From NCBI RefSeq assembly GCF_002008225.1, contig NZ_MRDH01000037.1, forward strand, positions 124,001 to 188,000: a stretch of DNA of 64,000 bases, given 5' to 3'. The notes beneath the pieces are model-generated. The model saw nothing but the letters and a program-made list of their open reading frames with translations, had not been told where the DNA came from and searched no databases. Shown here piece after piece: positions 17,561-26,010 of this stretch (positions within the stretch are counted from its first letter, which is position 1; each line of letters begins with the position of its first letter). Position numbers and translations under genes: made by a program. Source of the stretch: Agrobacterium salinitolerans (GTDB lineage Bacteria > Pseudomonadota > Alphaproteobacteria > Rhizobiales > Rhizobiaceae).

Positions 17561-18274
17561 TTGCCCAAAAAACTGAGCGACTTCAAATATATGAGCTTCG
17601 ACGTGGTGGGGACCCTCATCGATTTCGAAGGCGGCCTGAAATCGACGCTGACCGCAATCGGCGCGGAAAACGGCGTGGAGGTCGATGGTGAAAAGGCGCT
17701 CGCGCTCTACCGTGCGGCCCGTTATTCCGACGCGACCGACCTGTTTCCGGATGACCTCGTGCGGGTGTACCTGATCATCGCTCCCGAACTCGGCCTGCCG
17801 GCGGAACGCGCATTCGGTGAGCGCCTGCGCGATGCGGCAAAAAGCTGGAAAGGCTTTGAAGACAGCCGCGCCGCCATGGCCGTGCTTGCCAAGACGCATC
17901 GCCTCATCGCCATGACCAACGCCCAGCGCTGGGCCTTCGAATATTTCTCGCAGGAACTCGGCAATCCTTTTCATGCCGCTTTCACGGCGGATGACACCGG
18001 CACCGAAAAGCCAAATCCCGCTTTCTTCGAAAAGGTCTTCGCCTTTGTGGAAAGCGAGGGCGCATCGAAGGACGACATTCTGCACGTTGCGCAAAGCCAG
18101 TACCACGATATCGGCATTTCCCGGAAACTGGGCATGACCAATTGCTGGATCGAACGCCGCCACGCCCAGAAGGGATATGGCGGTACGATAGAGCCGGAAA
18201 ACTTTACCGAGCCGGACTACCACTTCACCTCGATGGCCGGCCTTGCCGAAGCATTGAGACAGACGGGCGGCTGA
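17561..18274 (+). CDS. HAD-superfamily hydrolase, haloacid dehalogenase-like
   Basis: A 237-residue HAD protein: motif I MSFDVVGTLIDF (Asp14), motif II LIAMTNAQR near 112, Lys in EKPNPAFF near 148, and motif IV ILHVAQSQYHDIG near 175. It begins at TTG 17561, with GCGGAGA 7 nt upstream. It is a second member of the family in this cluster (compare 14091-14759), with low overall similarity but the same motif order. The 256-bp gap upstream of it holds a perfect ACGGGG/CCCCGT hairpin (17479-17496) of unknown role. Confidence 0.85.
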   Translation: MPKKLSDFKYMSFDVVGTLIDFEGGLKSTLTAIGAENGVEVDGEKALALYRAARYSDATDLFPDDLVRVYLIIAPELGLPAERAFGERLRDAAKSWKGFEDSRAAMAVLAKTHRLIAMTNAQRWAFEYFSQELGNPFHAAFTADDTGTEKPNPAFFEKVFAFVESEGASKDDILHVAQSQYHDIGISRKLGMTNCWIERRHAQKGYGGTIEPENFTEPDYHFTSMAGLAEALRQTGG

Positions 18275-18367
18275 GCCGCCCCGCCAATGGCGCGCCGCGA
18301 ACTGGGATGCGGCATGCCGGAAATTTATTCAGACGCATTTCAACAAATCATACAAAAGGGGAAGACC

Positions 18368-19978
18368 ATGAGTGACAGGATTACAAACTGGACCCGTTCC
18401 GACGATGCCGCCGTTGAACAGGCCATCCGGCGCGGCGCAACGCGGCGTGAGCTGCTTCACATGCTGCTGGCGGGCGGCGTCGCCCTTTCCGCCGGTTCGG
18501 CCATTCTTGGTCGCGCCTCAAATGCCGTGGCCGCAACGCCGGTCTCCGGCGGCATGCTGAAAGCCGCCGGCTGGTCCTCCTCCACAGCCGATACGCTCGA
18601 TCCGGCGAAAGCCTCGCTTTCGACGGACTATGTCCGTTGCTGCGCGCTCTATAACCGCCTGAGCTTCCTCGATGCTTCGGGCACGCCACAGATGGAGTTG
18701 GCCGAAGCCATCGAGACGAAGGATGCCAAGACCTGGACCGTGAAGCTGCGTTCCGGCGTCACCTTCCATGACGGCAAGGCGCTGACCGCCGACGACGTGG
18801 TCTATTCGCTGAAGCGCCATCTCGATCCGGCCGTCGGCTCCAAGGTCGCCAAGATCGCCGCCCAGATGACCGGCTTCAAGGCTCTCGACAAGAGCACGGT
18901 CGAAATCACGCTGGCGAACCCGAACGCCGACCTGCCGTCCATTCTGGCCCTGCACCATTTCATGATCGTTGCCGATGGCACCACGGATTTCTCCAAGGGC
19001 AACGGCACCGGCGCCTTCAAGCTCGAAAAGTTCGAGCCGGGCGTGCGTTCGATCATGGCCAAAAACACCAATTACTGGAAGTCCGGCGGCCCACACATCG
19101 ACAGTTTCGAATTCATGGCGATTTCGGACGACAATGCCCGCGTCAATGCTCTTATTTCCGGCGACATCCAGCTTGCTGCCGCCATCAACCCCCGCGCGCT
19201 CCGCCTGCTCGACAAGCAGGAAGGTGTCGTGCTGTCCAAGACGACATCGGGTAATTATACCAACCTCAACATTCGGCTTGATCAATCACCGGGCAACAAA
19301 ACAGACTTTGTCGCGGGCATGAAATCGCTGATCAATCGCGAGCAGATCGTCAAGGCGGCGCTGCGCGGCCTCGGTGAAGTCGGCAACGACCAGCCGGTTC
19401 CGCCAATGAGCCCGTATCATAACCCGGACCTCAAACCGAGGGCCTTCGATCTGGACAAGGCCAAGTTCCATTTCGAAAAAGCCGGCGTCATCGGACAGTC
19501 CATTCCGGTCATCGCATCGGATGCTGCGGGCTCCTCTGTCGACATGGCGATGATCATGCAGGCTTCCGCGGCGCAGATCGGCGTCAAGCTGGACGTTCAA
19601 CGCGTGCCATCGGATGGCTATTGGAGCAACTACTGGCTGAAGGCGCCGATCCACTTCGGCAACATCAACCCGCGCCCGACGCCGGATATTCTGTTCTCGC
19701 TGCTTTATGCCTCCGACGCGCCGTGGAATGAGAGCCAGTACAAGTCGCCGAAATTCGACAAGATGATGCTTGAAGCACGCGGCATGCTCGATATCGAGAA
19801 ACGCAAGCAGATTTACTTCGAGATGGAAAGAATGATCGCCGATGAAGCCGGCACCATCATCCCCGCCTATATATCGAATGTGGACGCCATCTCTTCCAAG
19901 CTGAAGGGTCTGGAAGCCAATCCGCTGGGTGGCATGATGGGTTACGCCTTTGCGGAATACGTCTGGCTCGAAGCCTGA
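18368..19978 (+). CDS. ABC transporter substrate-binding protein, family 5 (peptide/opine type)
   Basis: A 536-residue binding protein of the DppA/OppA class. The N-terminus carries TRRELLHMLLAGGVALSAG (residues 25-43), a twin-arginine-like signal, with cleavage near VAA-TP. The SBP_bac_5 signature region TWTVKLRSGVTFHDGKALTADD lies near 120. ATG 18368 has GGGGAAG upstream. It is followed by two permease genes and a fused double ATPase in one operon. The ligand is not known; the adjacent genes suggest an amino compound or modified amino acid. Confidence 0.88.
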   Translation: MSDRITNWTRSDDAAVEQAIRRGATRRELLHMLLAGGVALSAGSAILGRASNAVAATPVSGGMLKAAGWSSSTADTLDPAKASLSTDYVRCCALYNRLSFLDASGTPQMELAEAIETKDAKTWTVKLRSGVTFHDGKALTADDVVYSLKRHLDPAVGSKVAKIAAQMTGFKALDKSTVEITLANPNADLPSILALHHFMIVADGTTDFSKGNGTGAFKLEKFEPGVRSIMAKNTNYWKSGGPHIDSFEFMAISDDNARVNALISGDIQLAAAINPRALRLLDKQEGVVLSKTTSGNYTNLNIRLDQSPGNKTDFVAGMKSLINREQIVKAALRGLGEVGNDQPVPPMSPYHNPDLKPRAFDLDKAKFHFEKAGVIGQSIPVIASDAAGSSVDMAMIMQASAAQIGVKLDVQRVPSDGYWSNYWLKAPIHFGNINPRPTPDILFSLLYASDAPWNESQYKSPKFDKMMLEARGMLDIEKRKQIYFEMERMIADEAGTIIPAYISNVDAISSKLKGLEANPLGGMMGYAFAEYVWLEA

Positions 19979-20070
19979 TAGACCACGGAGCCGGGCACGA
20001 AACTGCCCGGCGACCTTTCCGCCGATGCGGGAAGCCTCCACAATAAGGGTCGGTCGCAGGAGCATATGGA

Positions 20071-21021
20071 ATGAACAGCCAAATAATGTCCCTTATCGCC
20101 AGGCGGCTGGTCGTCATGCTGACGACGCTGCTTATCGTGTCGTTTATCGTCTTTTCGGCCACCAGCCTGCTGCCCGGGGATACGGCGACGATCCTTCTTG
20201 GCCAAGCGGCCACGCCGGAAGCCGTGGCCGGCCTGCGCACCGCCATGCATCTCGACGATCCGGCCCTGCTGCGTTTCGTGCGCTGGCTTCTGGGCCTGCT
20301 GCAGGGTGAACTCGGCACGTCCTACGCCAACAACATGGCGATTGCCGATCTCATCGGTCCGCGCTTCGTCAACTCCATGAAGCTCGCCGGCATTACCACC
20401 GTCATCGCCGTGCCGCTGGCGCTGACCCTCGGCATCAGTTCCGCCATGCTGCGCGGAACGCTTTATGACCGGGCCGTCACCGTGCTGACCATCGGCGTCA
20501 TCTCGGTGCCGGAATTCATGATCGCCACACTCGCCGTGCTACTTTTCGCCGTCTATCTGAAATGGCTGCCGGCGCTGTCGCTGGTGAGCGAAGTTCACAC
20601 GCTTTTCGATGTGCTGCGGGTCTATGCAATGCCAGTCATCACGCTGACCTTCGTCGTTTCCGCACAGATGATCCGCATGAGCCGCGCCGCCGTGATCGAG
20701 ACGCTGGATACGCCCTACGTGGAAATGGCGCTTTTGAAGGGTGCGCCGCGGATGCGCATCGTGCTTCGCCATGCGCTTCCCAATGCGCTCGGCCCCATCG
20801 TCAATGCGGTGGCCCTGTCGCTCTCCTATCTCGTCGGCGGCGTCATCATCGTCGAGACGATCTTCAATTATCCTGGTATCGCCAAGTTGATGGTCGATGG
20901 CGTCGCCACCCGCGACCTGCCGTTGATCCAAAGCTGCGCGATGATCTTCTGCGTCGGTTATCTCCTCCTCATCACGACGGCGGATATCATCGCCATCATG
21001 TCCAATCCGAGGCTGCGCTGA
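20071..21021 (+). CDS. ABC transporter permease, DppB family
   Basis: A 316-residue inner-membrane permease with about six membrane segments. The N-terminal region ends with LLPGDTAT, and the ATPase-contact loop reads EMALLKGAPRMRIVLRHALPN near 218-238. AGGAG lies 9 nt before ATG 20071. Its stop overlaps the next start (TGATG at 21019-21023), so the two permeases are coupled. It pairs with the DppC-type protein downstream to import the ligand of the family-5 binding protein. Confidence 0.9.
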   Translation: MNSQIMSLIARRLVVMLTTLLIVSFIVFSATSLLPGDTATILLGQAATPEAVAGLRTAMHLDDPALLRFVRWLLGLLQGELGTSYANNMAIADLIGPRFVNSMKLAGITTVIAVPLALTLGISSAMLRGTLYDRAVTVLTIGVISVPEFMIATLAVLLFAVYLKWLPALSLVSEVHTLFDVLRVYAMPVITLTFVVSAQMIRMSRAAVIETLDTPYVEMALLKGAPRMRIVLRHALPNALGPIVNAVALSLSYLVGGVIIVETIFNYPGIAKLMVDGVATRDLPLIQSCAMIFCVGYLLLITTADIIAIMSNPRLR

Positions 21022-21872
21022 TGGCCGACAATATCAAAACAACTTCGGGGACCTCGCGTTTGGGCTACAAGATCAACGCAGTCGGCGTTTTCGGCTTTCT
21101 CGTCATTTTTTTCTGGGCCATGGTCGCAATCTTCGCGCCCTATCTCATTCCGCATCCGGTCGGTGAAATCGTCGATCTCGATTATTTCGGGCCGATGACA
21201 TCCGATCTCTGGCTCGGTTCCGATTATCTCGGCCGTGACGTATTTTCCCGCATTCTCATGGGCGCGCGTTTCACGGTCGGCATATCGCTCGCAGCCGTCA
21301 CCATCGCCTGCACCTCCGGCGTTTTGCTCGGCATGTGCGCCGCCGTCATCGGCGGCTGGTTCGATGCAGCACTCAGCCGGTTTCTCGATGCGGTGAACTC
21401 CATTCCGAGCAAGCTTTTCGGCCTCGTGGTCGTCGCCGCCGTCGGCTCTTCCATACCGGTGCTGATCATCACGCTCTCGGTCATCTACACGCCGGGCGCC
21501 TATCGTTTCGCGCGAGCGCTGGCCGTCAATGTCAACACCATGGATTTCGTCACGGTCGCCCGGGTGCGCGGTGAAAGCCTGTTCTACCTCATCGGCTCGG
21601 AGATCCTGCCGAACATCGTCCGGCCCGTACTGGCCGATCTCGGCGTGCGCTTCGTGTTCATCGTGCTGCTTCTGTCGGGCCTCTCCTTCCTCGGCCTCGG
21701 CCTTCAGCCGCCAAATGCGGACTGGGGCGCGCTGGTGCGTGAGAACATCGGCGGCCTGCCGTTTGCGGCCCCCGCCGTCATCTTCCCGTCGCTGGCCATT
21801 GCCAGCCTGACGATCAGCGTCAACCTGCTGATCGACAATCTGCCGCAGAAAATCCGCGACAGGAGCGAATAA
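21021..21872 (+). CDS. ABC transporter permease, DppC family
   Basis: A 283-residue permease with an N-terminal membrane anchor (VGVFGFLVIFFWAMVAIFAPYL), the DppC landmark GSDYLGRDVFSRILMGAR near 71-88 and the coupling loop region near 180-200. ATG 21021 overlaps the upstream stop; its own stop overlaps the ATPase start (TAATG, 21870-21874). A longer reading that begins within dppB-like sequence is a frame artefact. Confidence 0.9.
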   Translation: MADNIKTTSGTSRLGYKINAVGVFGFLVIFFWAMVAIFAPYLIPHPVGEIVDLDYFGPMTSDLWLGSDYLGRDVFSRILMGARFTVGISLAAVTIACTSGVLLGMCAAVIGGWFDAALSRFLDAVNSIPSKLFGLVVVAAVGSSIPVLIITLSVIYTPGAYRFARALAVNVNTMDFVTVARVRGESLFYLIGSEILPNIVRPVLADLGVRFVFIVLLLSGLSFLGLGLQPPNADWGALVRENIGGLPFAAPAVIFPSLAIASLTISVNLLIDNLPQKIRDRSE

Positions 21873-23527
21873 TGAGCAATCTTGTTGAAATCCGTGGACT
21901 GAAAGTCGAGGCCACCACCGATTCTGGCCGCCGTATCGACATCATCAAAGGCGTGGACATCGACATCGCCGATGGCGAAATCGTCGCACTGATCGGTGAA
22001 AGCGGTTCCGGCAAGACCACCATCGCGCTGAGCCTGATGGGCTATGCCCGGCCGGGCTGCCGTATTTCCGGCGGCAGCGTCAAGGTGGCGGGCCAAGACA
22101 TGGTGCAGCTTTCCGAAACCGAACGCGCCAAAGTCCGCGGCACAAAAGTGACCTATGTGCCCCAAAGCGCGGCCGCCGCTTTCAACCCGGCGCAGAAGAT
22201 CATCGATCAGGTCATCGAAGTCACCCGCATCCACCATCTGATGCCGCCGCAGGAGGCGCGCAGACGGGCGGTAGAACTTTTCAAGGCGCTGTCATTGCCC
22301 AACCCCGAAACCATCGGCGAGCGCTACCCGCATCAGGTGTCCGGCGGCCAGCTTCAGCGCCTCTCCGCCGCCATGGCACTGATCGGCAATCCGAAGCTGG
22401 TCATCTTCGACGAGCCGACCACCGCGCTCGACGTCACGACCCAGATAGAGGTTCTGCGCGCCTTCAAATCGGCAATGCGCGAGAACGGCATCGGCGGCGT
22501 TTATGTCTCGCACGATCTCGCCGTCGTCGCCCAGATCGCCGACCGGATCGTTGTGCTGAAAGGCGGCGAGGTTCAGGAAACCGGTACGACCACGGATATC
22601 CTCGAAAATGCCCGGCATCCCTATACGAAGGAACTGCTGACCGCCTTTCATGACAAGGCGCGCGTCATCACACCCGCCAAACCGGAGCAGGCAACGCCGC
22701 TGCTAGATATCGAAAACCTGATCGCCGGCTACGGAACGAAGGGCGGAGACAAGATGCCGCTGGTGCGTGCGGTGGATAGCGTCAGCCTTTCGGTCTATCC
22801 CGGTCGCAATCTCGGCATCATCGGCGAGTCCGGCTGCGGAAAATCGACGCTGGCGCGCGCCATTGCCGGCATTCTGCCGGCGGCCGGTGGCCACGTCATC
22901 TTCGAAGGCCGGGAACTGGATGCGGATGCACGGCATCGAACCGGCGACCAGCTACGACGTATGCAGATCGTGTTCCAATATGCCGATACCGCACTCAACC
23001 CGTCGAAACCCATCGAGGATATTCTCGGCCGGCCGCTGACCTTCTATCACGGCATGAAAGGTAAGGCGCGCGACGCCCGGATCGATGAGCTTCTCGATAT
23101 GGTGAAGCTGCCGCGCTCGGTCCGCCACCGCCACCCTTCCGGCCTTTCCGGCGGGCAGAAACAACGCGTCAATTTCGCCCGCGCACTTGCCGCCGAGCCC
23201 TCGCTTATCATCTGCGATGAAATCACCTCGGCCCTCGATACCGTGGTTGCGGCCGCAATCATCGATCTTCTCGGAGAACTGCAGCGGGAGCTGAACCTCT
23301 CCTATATCTTCATCAGCCACGATCTTTCGGTGGTGGAAACCATCTGCGACGAGATCGTCGTGATGTATGGCGGGCAGAAGGTGGAGCATCTGGAAACCGA
23401 AGCGATCAAATCGCCCTCCCACCCCTATTCGAAACTGCTGTTCTCCTCGGTGCCGAAACTCGACCCGACATGGCTCGACAATCTTCAGCAGGATGCGGAG
23501 CTGGTGCGGGCTTTTTCGAAAAGGTGA
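21872..23527 (+). CDS. ABC transporter, fused double ATP-binding protein (DppD-DppF type)
   Basis: A 551-residue protein containing two complete nucleotide-binding domains. The first has Walker A GESGSGKTT at 42-50 and signature VSGGQLQR near 152; the second has GESGCGKST at 318-326 and LSGGQKQRVNFARAL near 428. It energises the two permeases just upstream and completes the importer operon that began at 18368. The oligopeptide-transporter C-terminal cap is partly present in each half (HPYTKELL, HPYSKLLF). A terminator follows immediately. Confidence 0.92.
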   Translation: MSNLVEIRGLKVEATTDSGRRIDIIKGVDIDIADGEIVALIGESGSGKTTIALSLMGYARPGCRISGGSVKVAGQDMVQLSETERAKVRGTKVTYVPQSAAAAFNPAQKIIDQVIEVTRIHHLMPPQEARRRAVELFKALSLPNPETIGERYPHQVSGGQLQRLSAAMALIGNPKLVIFDEPTTALDVTTQIEVLRAFKSAMRENGIGGVYVSHDLAVVAQIADRIVVLKGGEVQETGTTTDILENARHPYTKELLTAFHDKARVITPAKPEQATPLLDIENLIAGYGTKGGDKMPLVRAVDSVSLSVYPGRNLGIIGESGCGKSTLARAIAGILPAAGGHVIFEGRELDADARHRTGDQLRRMQIVFQYADTALNPSKPIEDILGRPLTFYHGMKGKARDARIDELLDMVKLPRSVRHRHPSGLSGGQKQRVNFARALAAEPSLIICDEITSALDTVVAAAIIDLLGELQRELNLSYIFISHDLSVVETICDEIVVMYGGQKVEHLETEAIKSPSHPYSKLLFSSVPKLDPTWLDNLQQDAELVRAFSKR

Positions 23528-23539
23528 GAATGGAATGAT

Positions 23540-23564
23540 ACGGCCCTGCAAAGGGCCGTTTTCT
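23540..23564 (+). terminator. terminator between the ABC operon and the Lrp gene
   Basis: ACGGCCC-TGCAAA-GGGCCGT (23540-23559) is a perfect 7-bp hairpin followed by TTTTCT-type sequence. It is 12 bp after the ATPase stop. The reverse reading also gives a short T-run (from AAAA upstream only weakly), so it mainly serves the plus strand. Confidence 0.75.
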
Positions 23565-23570
23565 CACAGC

Positions 23571-24047
23571 TCAAAGCGGAAACAGGCTGGTCAGCGGCAT
23601 ATGCGATTTGATGATCGGCGATTTCAGCACCACGAAGCTGAAATATTTGTCGATGCCCACGTCCATATCGGTCAGCCGCTCCATGATCGACTGATATTCA
23701 ACGATGCCAGAGGTGACGAATTTCAGCAGATAGTCGTAACCGCCCGAAACGAGGTGGCATTCCACTACCTGGTCGATCTTTTCGACAACGCCGAGGAAGC
23801 GGGCGAAATCGATCTGGCGATGGTTCTTCAGCGTGATTTCCGTAAATACCGTCAGTGTCTGGCCGAGCTTGTTGATGTTGATCTGCGCGGAATAACCCTC
23901 GATATAACCTTCCGCCTGTAGCTTCTTCACGCGCATCAGGCAGGGGCTTGGCGACAGATTGACAAGCTCCGCCAGCTCGACATTGGTGATGCGACCGTTT
24001 TTCTGCAATTCGTAGAGGATCTTGATATCGATCCGATCAAGTTTCAT
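23571..24047 (-). CDS. Lrp/AsnC-family transcriptional regulator
   Basis: A 158-residue regulator with an N-terminal winged helix-turn-helix (MKLDRIDIKILYELQKNGRI, recognition helix NLSPSPCLMRVKKL) and a C-terminal RAM/AsnC ligand-sensing domain (CHLVSGGYDYLLKFVT). ATG 24047 matches the usual family N-terminus; upstream in-frame sequence is not Lrp-like. It sits convergent to the ABC operon and divergent from a flavoprotein gene. It is the best candidate for local control of the 5-25 kb catabolic island, with an amino acid as effector. Confidence 0.9.
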   Translation of the reverse strand: MKLDRIDIKILYELQKNGRITNVELAELVNLSPSPCLMRVKKLQAEGYIEGYSAQININKLGQTLTVFTEITLKNHRQIDFARFLGVVEKIDQVVECHLVSGGYDYLLKFVTSGIVEYQSIMERLTDMDVGIDKYFSFVVLKSPIIKSHMPLTSLFPL

Positions 24048-24066
24048 CACGTGCGGAACCCCTTTT

Positions 24067-24081
24067 GTGTTTTTTGAACAC
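24067..24081. promoter_or_regulatory. inverted repeat upstream of the Lrp gene, possible autoregulatory site
   Basis: GTGTT-TTTTG-AACAC is a perfect 5-bp inverted repeat in AT-rich DNA 20-34 bp upstream of the Lrp start, set between it and the divergent oxidase gene. Lrp proteins commonly bind such short AT-centred repeats next to their own gene. Evidence is limited to position and symmetry. Confidence 0.35.
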
Positions 24082-24277
24082 GCGGCATAAAATTCTGGCG
24101 CGGCAAAGGAAATCTTACCACATGGGCGAGCCCTGTCGACGTGGGGATATTTTTTTGATGCAGCATAAAGAGTTGCAGAGGCGTCACCCAACAGCAGGAG
24201 ATTCCGGCAAGACGCGGAGTCTGGCAGCGTTTACACGTCAGCTAGGGTAAATTAGGACGAATACAAGGAGTCCGACC

Positions 24278-25603
24278 ATGCCCGCCCCGCTGCAACAGAT
24301 CACGACATCGCCGGAACTGCCGACATCCGCAGACGCCGTCATTATCGGCGGCGGCATCGTCGGTGTCTTCGCCGCCTATTATCTTGCCCGGCGCGGCCTG
24401 AAAGTGGCGCTGGTCGAAAAGGGTCTGATCGGGGCGGAGCAATCCAGCCGCAACTGGGGCTGGTGCCGCCAGCAGAACCGCGACGCCCGCGAATTGCCGA
24501 TTTCCACCAAGAGCCTGTCGCTCTGGGAAGAGTTTGGTGCAGAGAGCGGCGAGGACACGGGTTTTCGCCGTTGCGGGTTGTTTTACCTGAGCGACAATGA
24601 GGCCGAACTTGCCGGCTGGGCACGCTGGCGCGACTTTGCCATTACCGCAGGCGTGACGACCCATATGCTGAGCGCCGATGAGGCGAGCGAACGCGGCCGA
24701 TCCACGGGAAAGCGCTGGAAGGGCGGCGTGTTTTCGCCGACCGACGGCACGGCCGATCCTTCCATGGCAGCACCCGCCGTGGCGCGTGCCATCATCAAGC
24801 TGGGCGGCACGGTGCATCAGAATTGCGCCGCACGCGGGCTTGAGACGGAAAGCGGCCGGGTCAGCGCCGTCGTCACCGAAAAAGGCACGATCCGCACCAA
24901 TACCGCCATCATGTCCGGCGGGGCCTGGGCGTCGTCCTTTTGCCGACAGCTCGGAATTCGTTTCCCGCAGGCGTCCGTCCGCTCCTCCATCCTGTCGGTC
25001 GCACCAGGTGCTGAAGGCCTGCCGGATGCACTGCACACCGCCGCCGTTTCGGCAACGAAGAGAAAAAACGGCGGTTACACACTCGCCATCAGCGGGCTGG
25101 GACGCATTGACCCGACGGCGCAGCAGATGCGGTTTGCCCGAGAATTCATCCCGATGTTCCTCAAGCGCTGGCGAAGCCTGCGGCCAGGCGGGTTGGAGGG
25201 CATTCGCGGTGGCCACGAGACCCTGAAGCACTGGCGCCTCGATGCGCCGACACCCATGGAGCGGGTGCGTATTCTCGACCCGAAACCCAATGCCGCCGCC
25301 ATCCGCGAGACCCATAGAAGGGCGCTGGAGCTTCTGCCCGCCCTGGGCAAAACGCAGATTTCCGCCGCCTGGGCCGGTTTCATTGACAGCACGCCCGACG
25401 GCGTGCCCGCCATTGGCGAAACCAGCGAATTGCCCGGCTTCATTCTCGCCGCCGGTTTCAGTGGTCATGGTTTCGGCATCGGACCGGGCGCCGGCCATCT
25501 GATCGCCGATATTGTGACAGGCTCGAGCCCGATCGTCGATCCCACGCCCTATCACCCCAGCCGTTTCCTTGGTTCTTCCTGGGGCAAAGTCGCGGATTTC
25601 TGA
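24278..25603 (+). CDS. FAD-dependent oxidoreductase (DAO family, opine-oxidase-B/HcnC-like)
   Basis: A 441-residue flavoprotein: VIIGGGIVGVFAAYYLARRG at 21-40, the block EQSSRNWGWCRQQNRD near 54-69, and the C-terminal GFSGHGFGIGPGAGHL that wraps the FAD. Relatives oxidise glycine, D-amino acids, opines or secondary amines, giving an imine and then an oxoacid. AAGGAG lies 6 nt before the ATG. It diverges from the Lrp regulator, a common layout for an Lrp-controlled oxidase. A decayed relative of the HcnB/OoxA-type partner subunit may lie just downstream on the other strand (25641-25806). Confidence 0.85.
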   Translation: MPAPLQQITTSPELPTSADAVIIGGGIVGVFAAYYLARRGLKVALVEKGLIGAEQSSRNWGWCRQQNRDARELPISTKSLSLWEEFGAESGEDTGFRRCGLFYLSDNEAELAGWARWRDFAITAGVTTHMLSADEASERGRSTGKRWKGGVFSPTDGTADPSMAAPAVARAIIKLGGTVHQNCAARGLETESGRVSAVVTEKGTIRTNTAIMSGGAWASSFCRQLGIRFPQASVRSSILSVAPGAEGLPDALHTAAVSATKRKNGGYTLAISGLGRIDPTAQQMRFAREFIPMFLKRWRSLRPGGLEGIRGGHETLKHWRLDAPTPMERVRILDPKPNAAAIRETHRRALELLPALGKTQISAAWAGFIDSTPDGVPAIGETSELPGFILAAGFSGHGFGIGPGAGHLIADIVTGSSPIVDPTPYHPSRFLGSSWGKVADF

Positions 25604-25640
25604 CCCTCCCTTGGTAGGATGCGACGCACATCCGCGCCGG

Positions 25641-25806
25641 TCAGTTGCGGGATGGCTTCACGCCTTGATCCTCAAGGAGCGCGACGGCGGCAAGCCGGCC
25701 GGAGGCTTCCGCACCATCTGCACCGAGAATGCGCACGCCATCACCCGGCGCGAAAGATCATCCAAGCCGAGGTAGCTGCCATTCGGCTCAGCCCGCGCTC
25801 ATGCGC
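25641..25806 (-). pseudogene. C-terminal remnant of a FAD/NAD(P)-binding oxidoreductase
   Basis: Read on the minus strand, two frames join across an apparent frameshift near 25745. Upstream sequence gives ARAEPNGSYLGLDDLS and downstream sequence gives GDGVRILGADGAEASGRLAA, ending with a stop at 25641. The second block resembles the C-terminal GD..R..GAD.AE..GRLAA of HcnB/OoxA-like oxidoreductases that partner DAO-type oxidases. There is no start codon or N-terminal part, and in-frame stops lie just before it. Similarity is judged by eye. Confidence 0.4.
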
Positions 25807-25910
25807 CCCGCCAGATTTTCTTCCACCAAGACGCAAAACCTCCCTCATGAGCCAAGTTTCACCGATTCCCTGTGAAACAGCGTGCGCAAATGGTCTTGAT
25901 TTTCGGCACC
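25807..25910. other. intergenic stretch upstream of the enolase-family operon
   Basis: Together with the remnant before it and the operator region after it, this fills the 407-bp gene-free gap 25604-26010. I see no complete gene here. The segment is of mixed composition and becomes AT-rich towards 25910, where the operator region starts. Confidence 0.4.
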
Positions 25911-25966
25911 AACATGTAATACAGATTATCTTACATGTTGACAAATAACGCATACATGTATGACAT
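25911..25966 (+). promoter_or_regulatory. promoter/operator region of the enolase-family operon (two palindromes)
   Basis: AACATGTAA (25911-25919) and TTACATGTT (25931-25939) form a perfect 9-bp inverted repeat. TTGACA (25938-25943) is a consensus -35 that overlaps its right arm. ATGTATGACAT (25956-25966) is a second palindrome with the TGT-N3-ACA core typical of GntR/FCD sites and falls where the -10 should be. The same core occurs before the divergent transporter operon (33269) and the GntR gene (34926). Confidence 0.6.
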
Positions 25967-26010
25967 TGCAGCAACCGCAAACGCTGCCATACCGGCATGA
26001 GGGAGGAATT

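Noticed and set aside
24242-25555. Long minus-strand open readings opposite the oxidase (24278), aminotransferase (15931), enolase-family gene (26011) and binding protein (27877)
   Set aside because: All are antisense shadows of genes with clear catalytic motifs.
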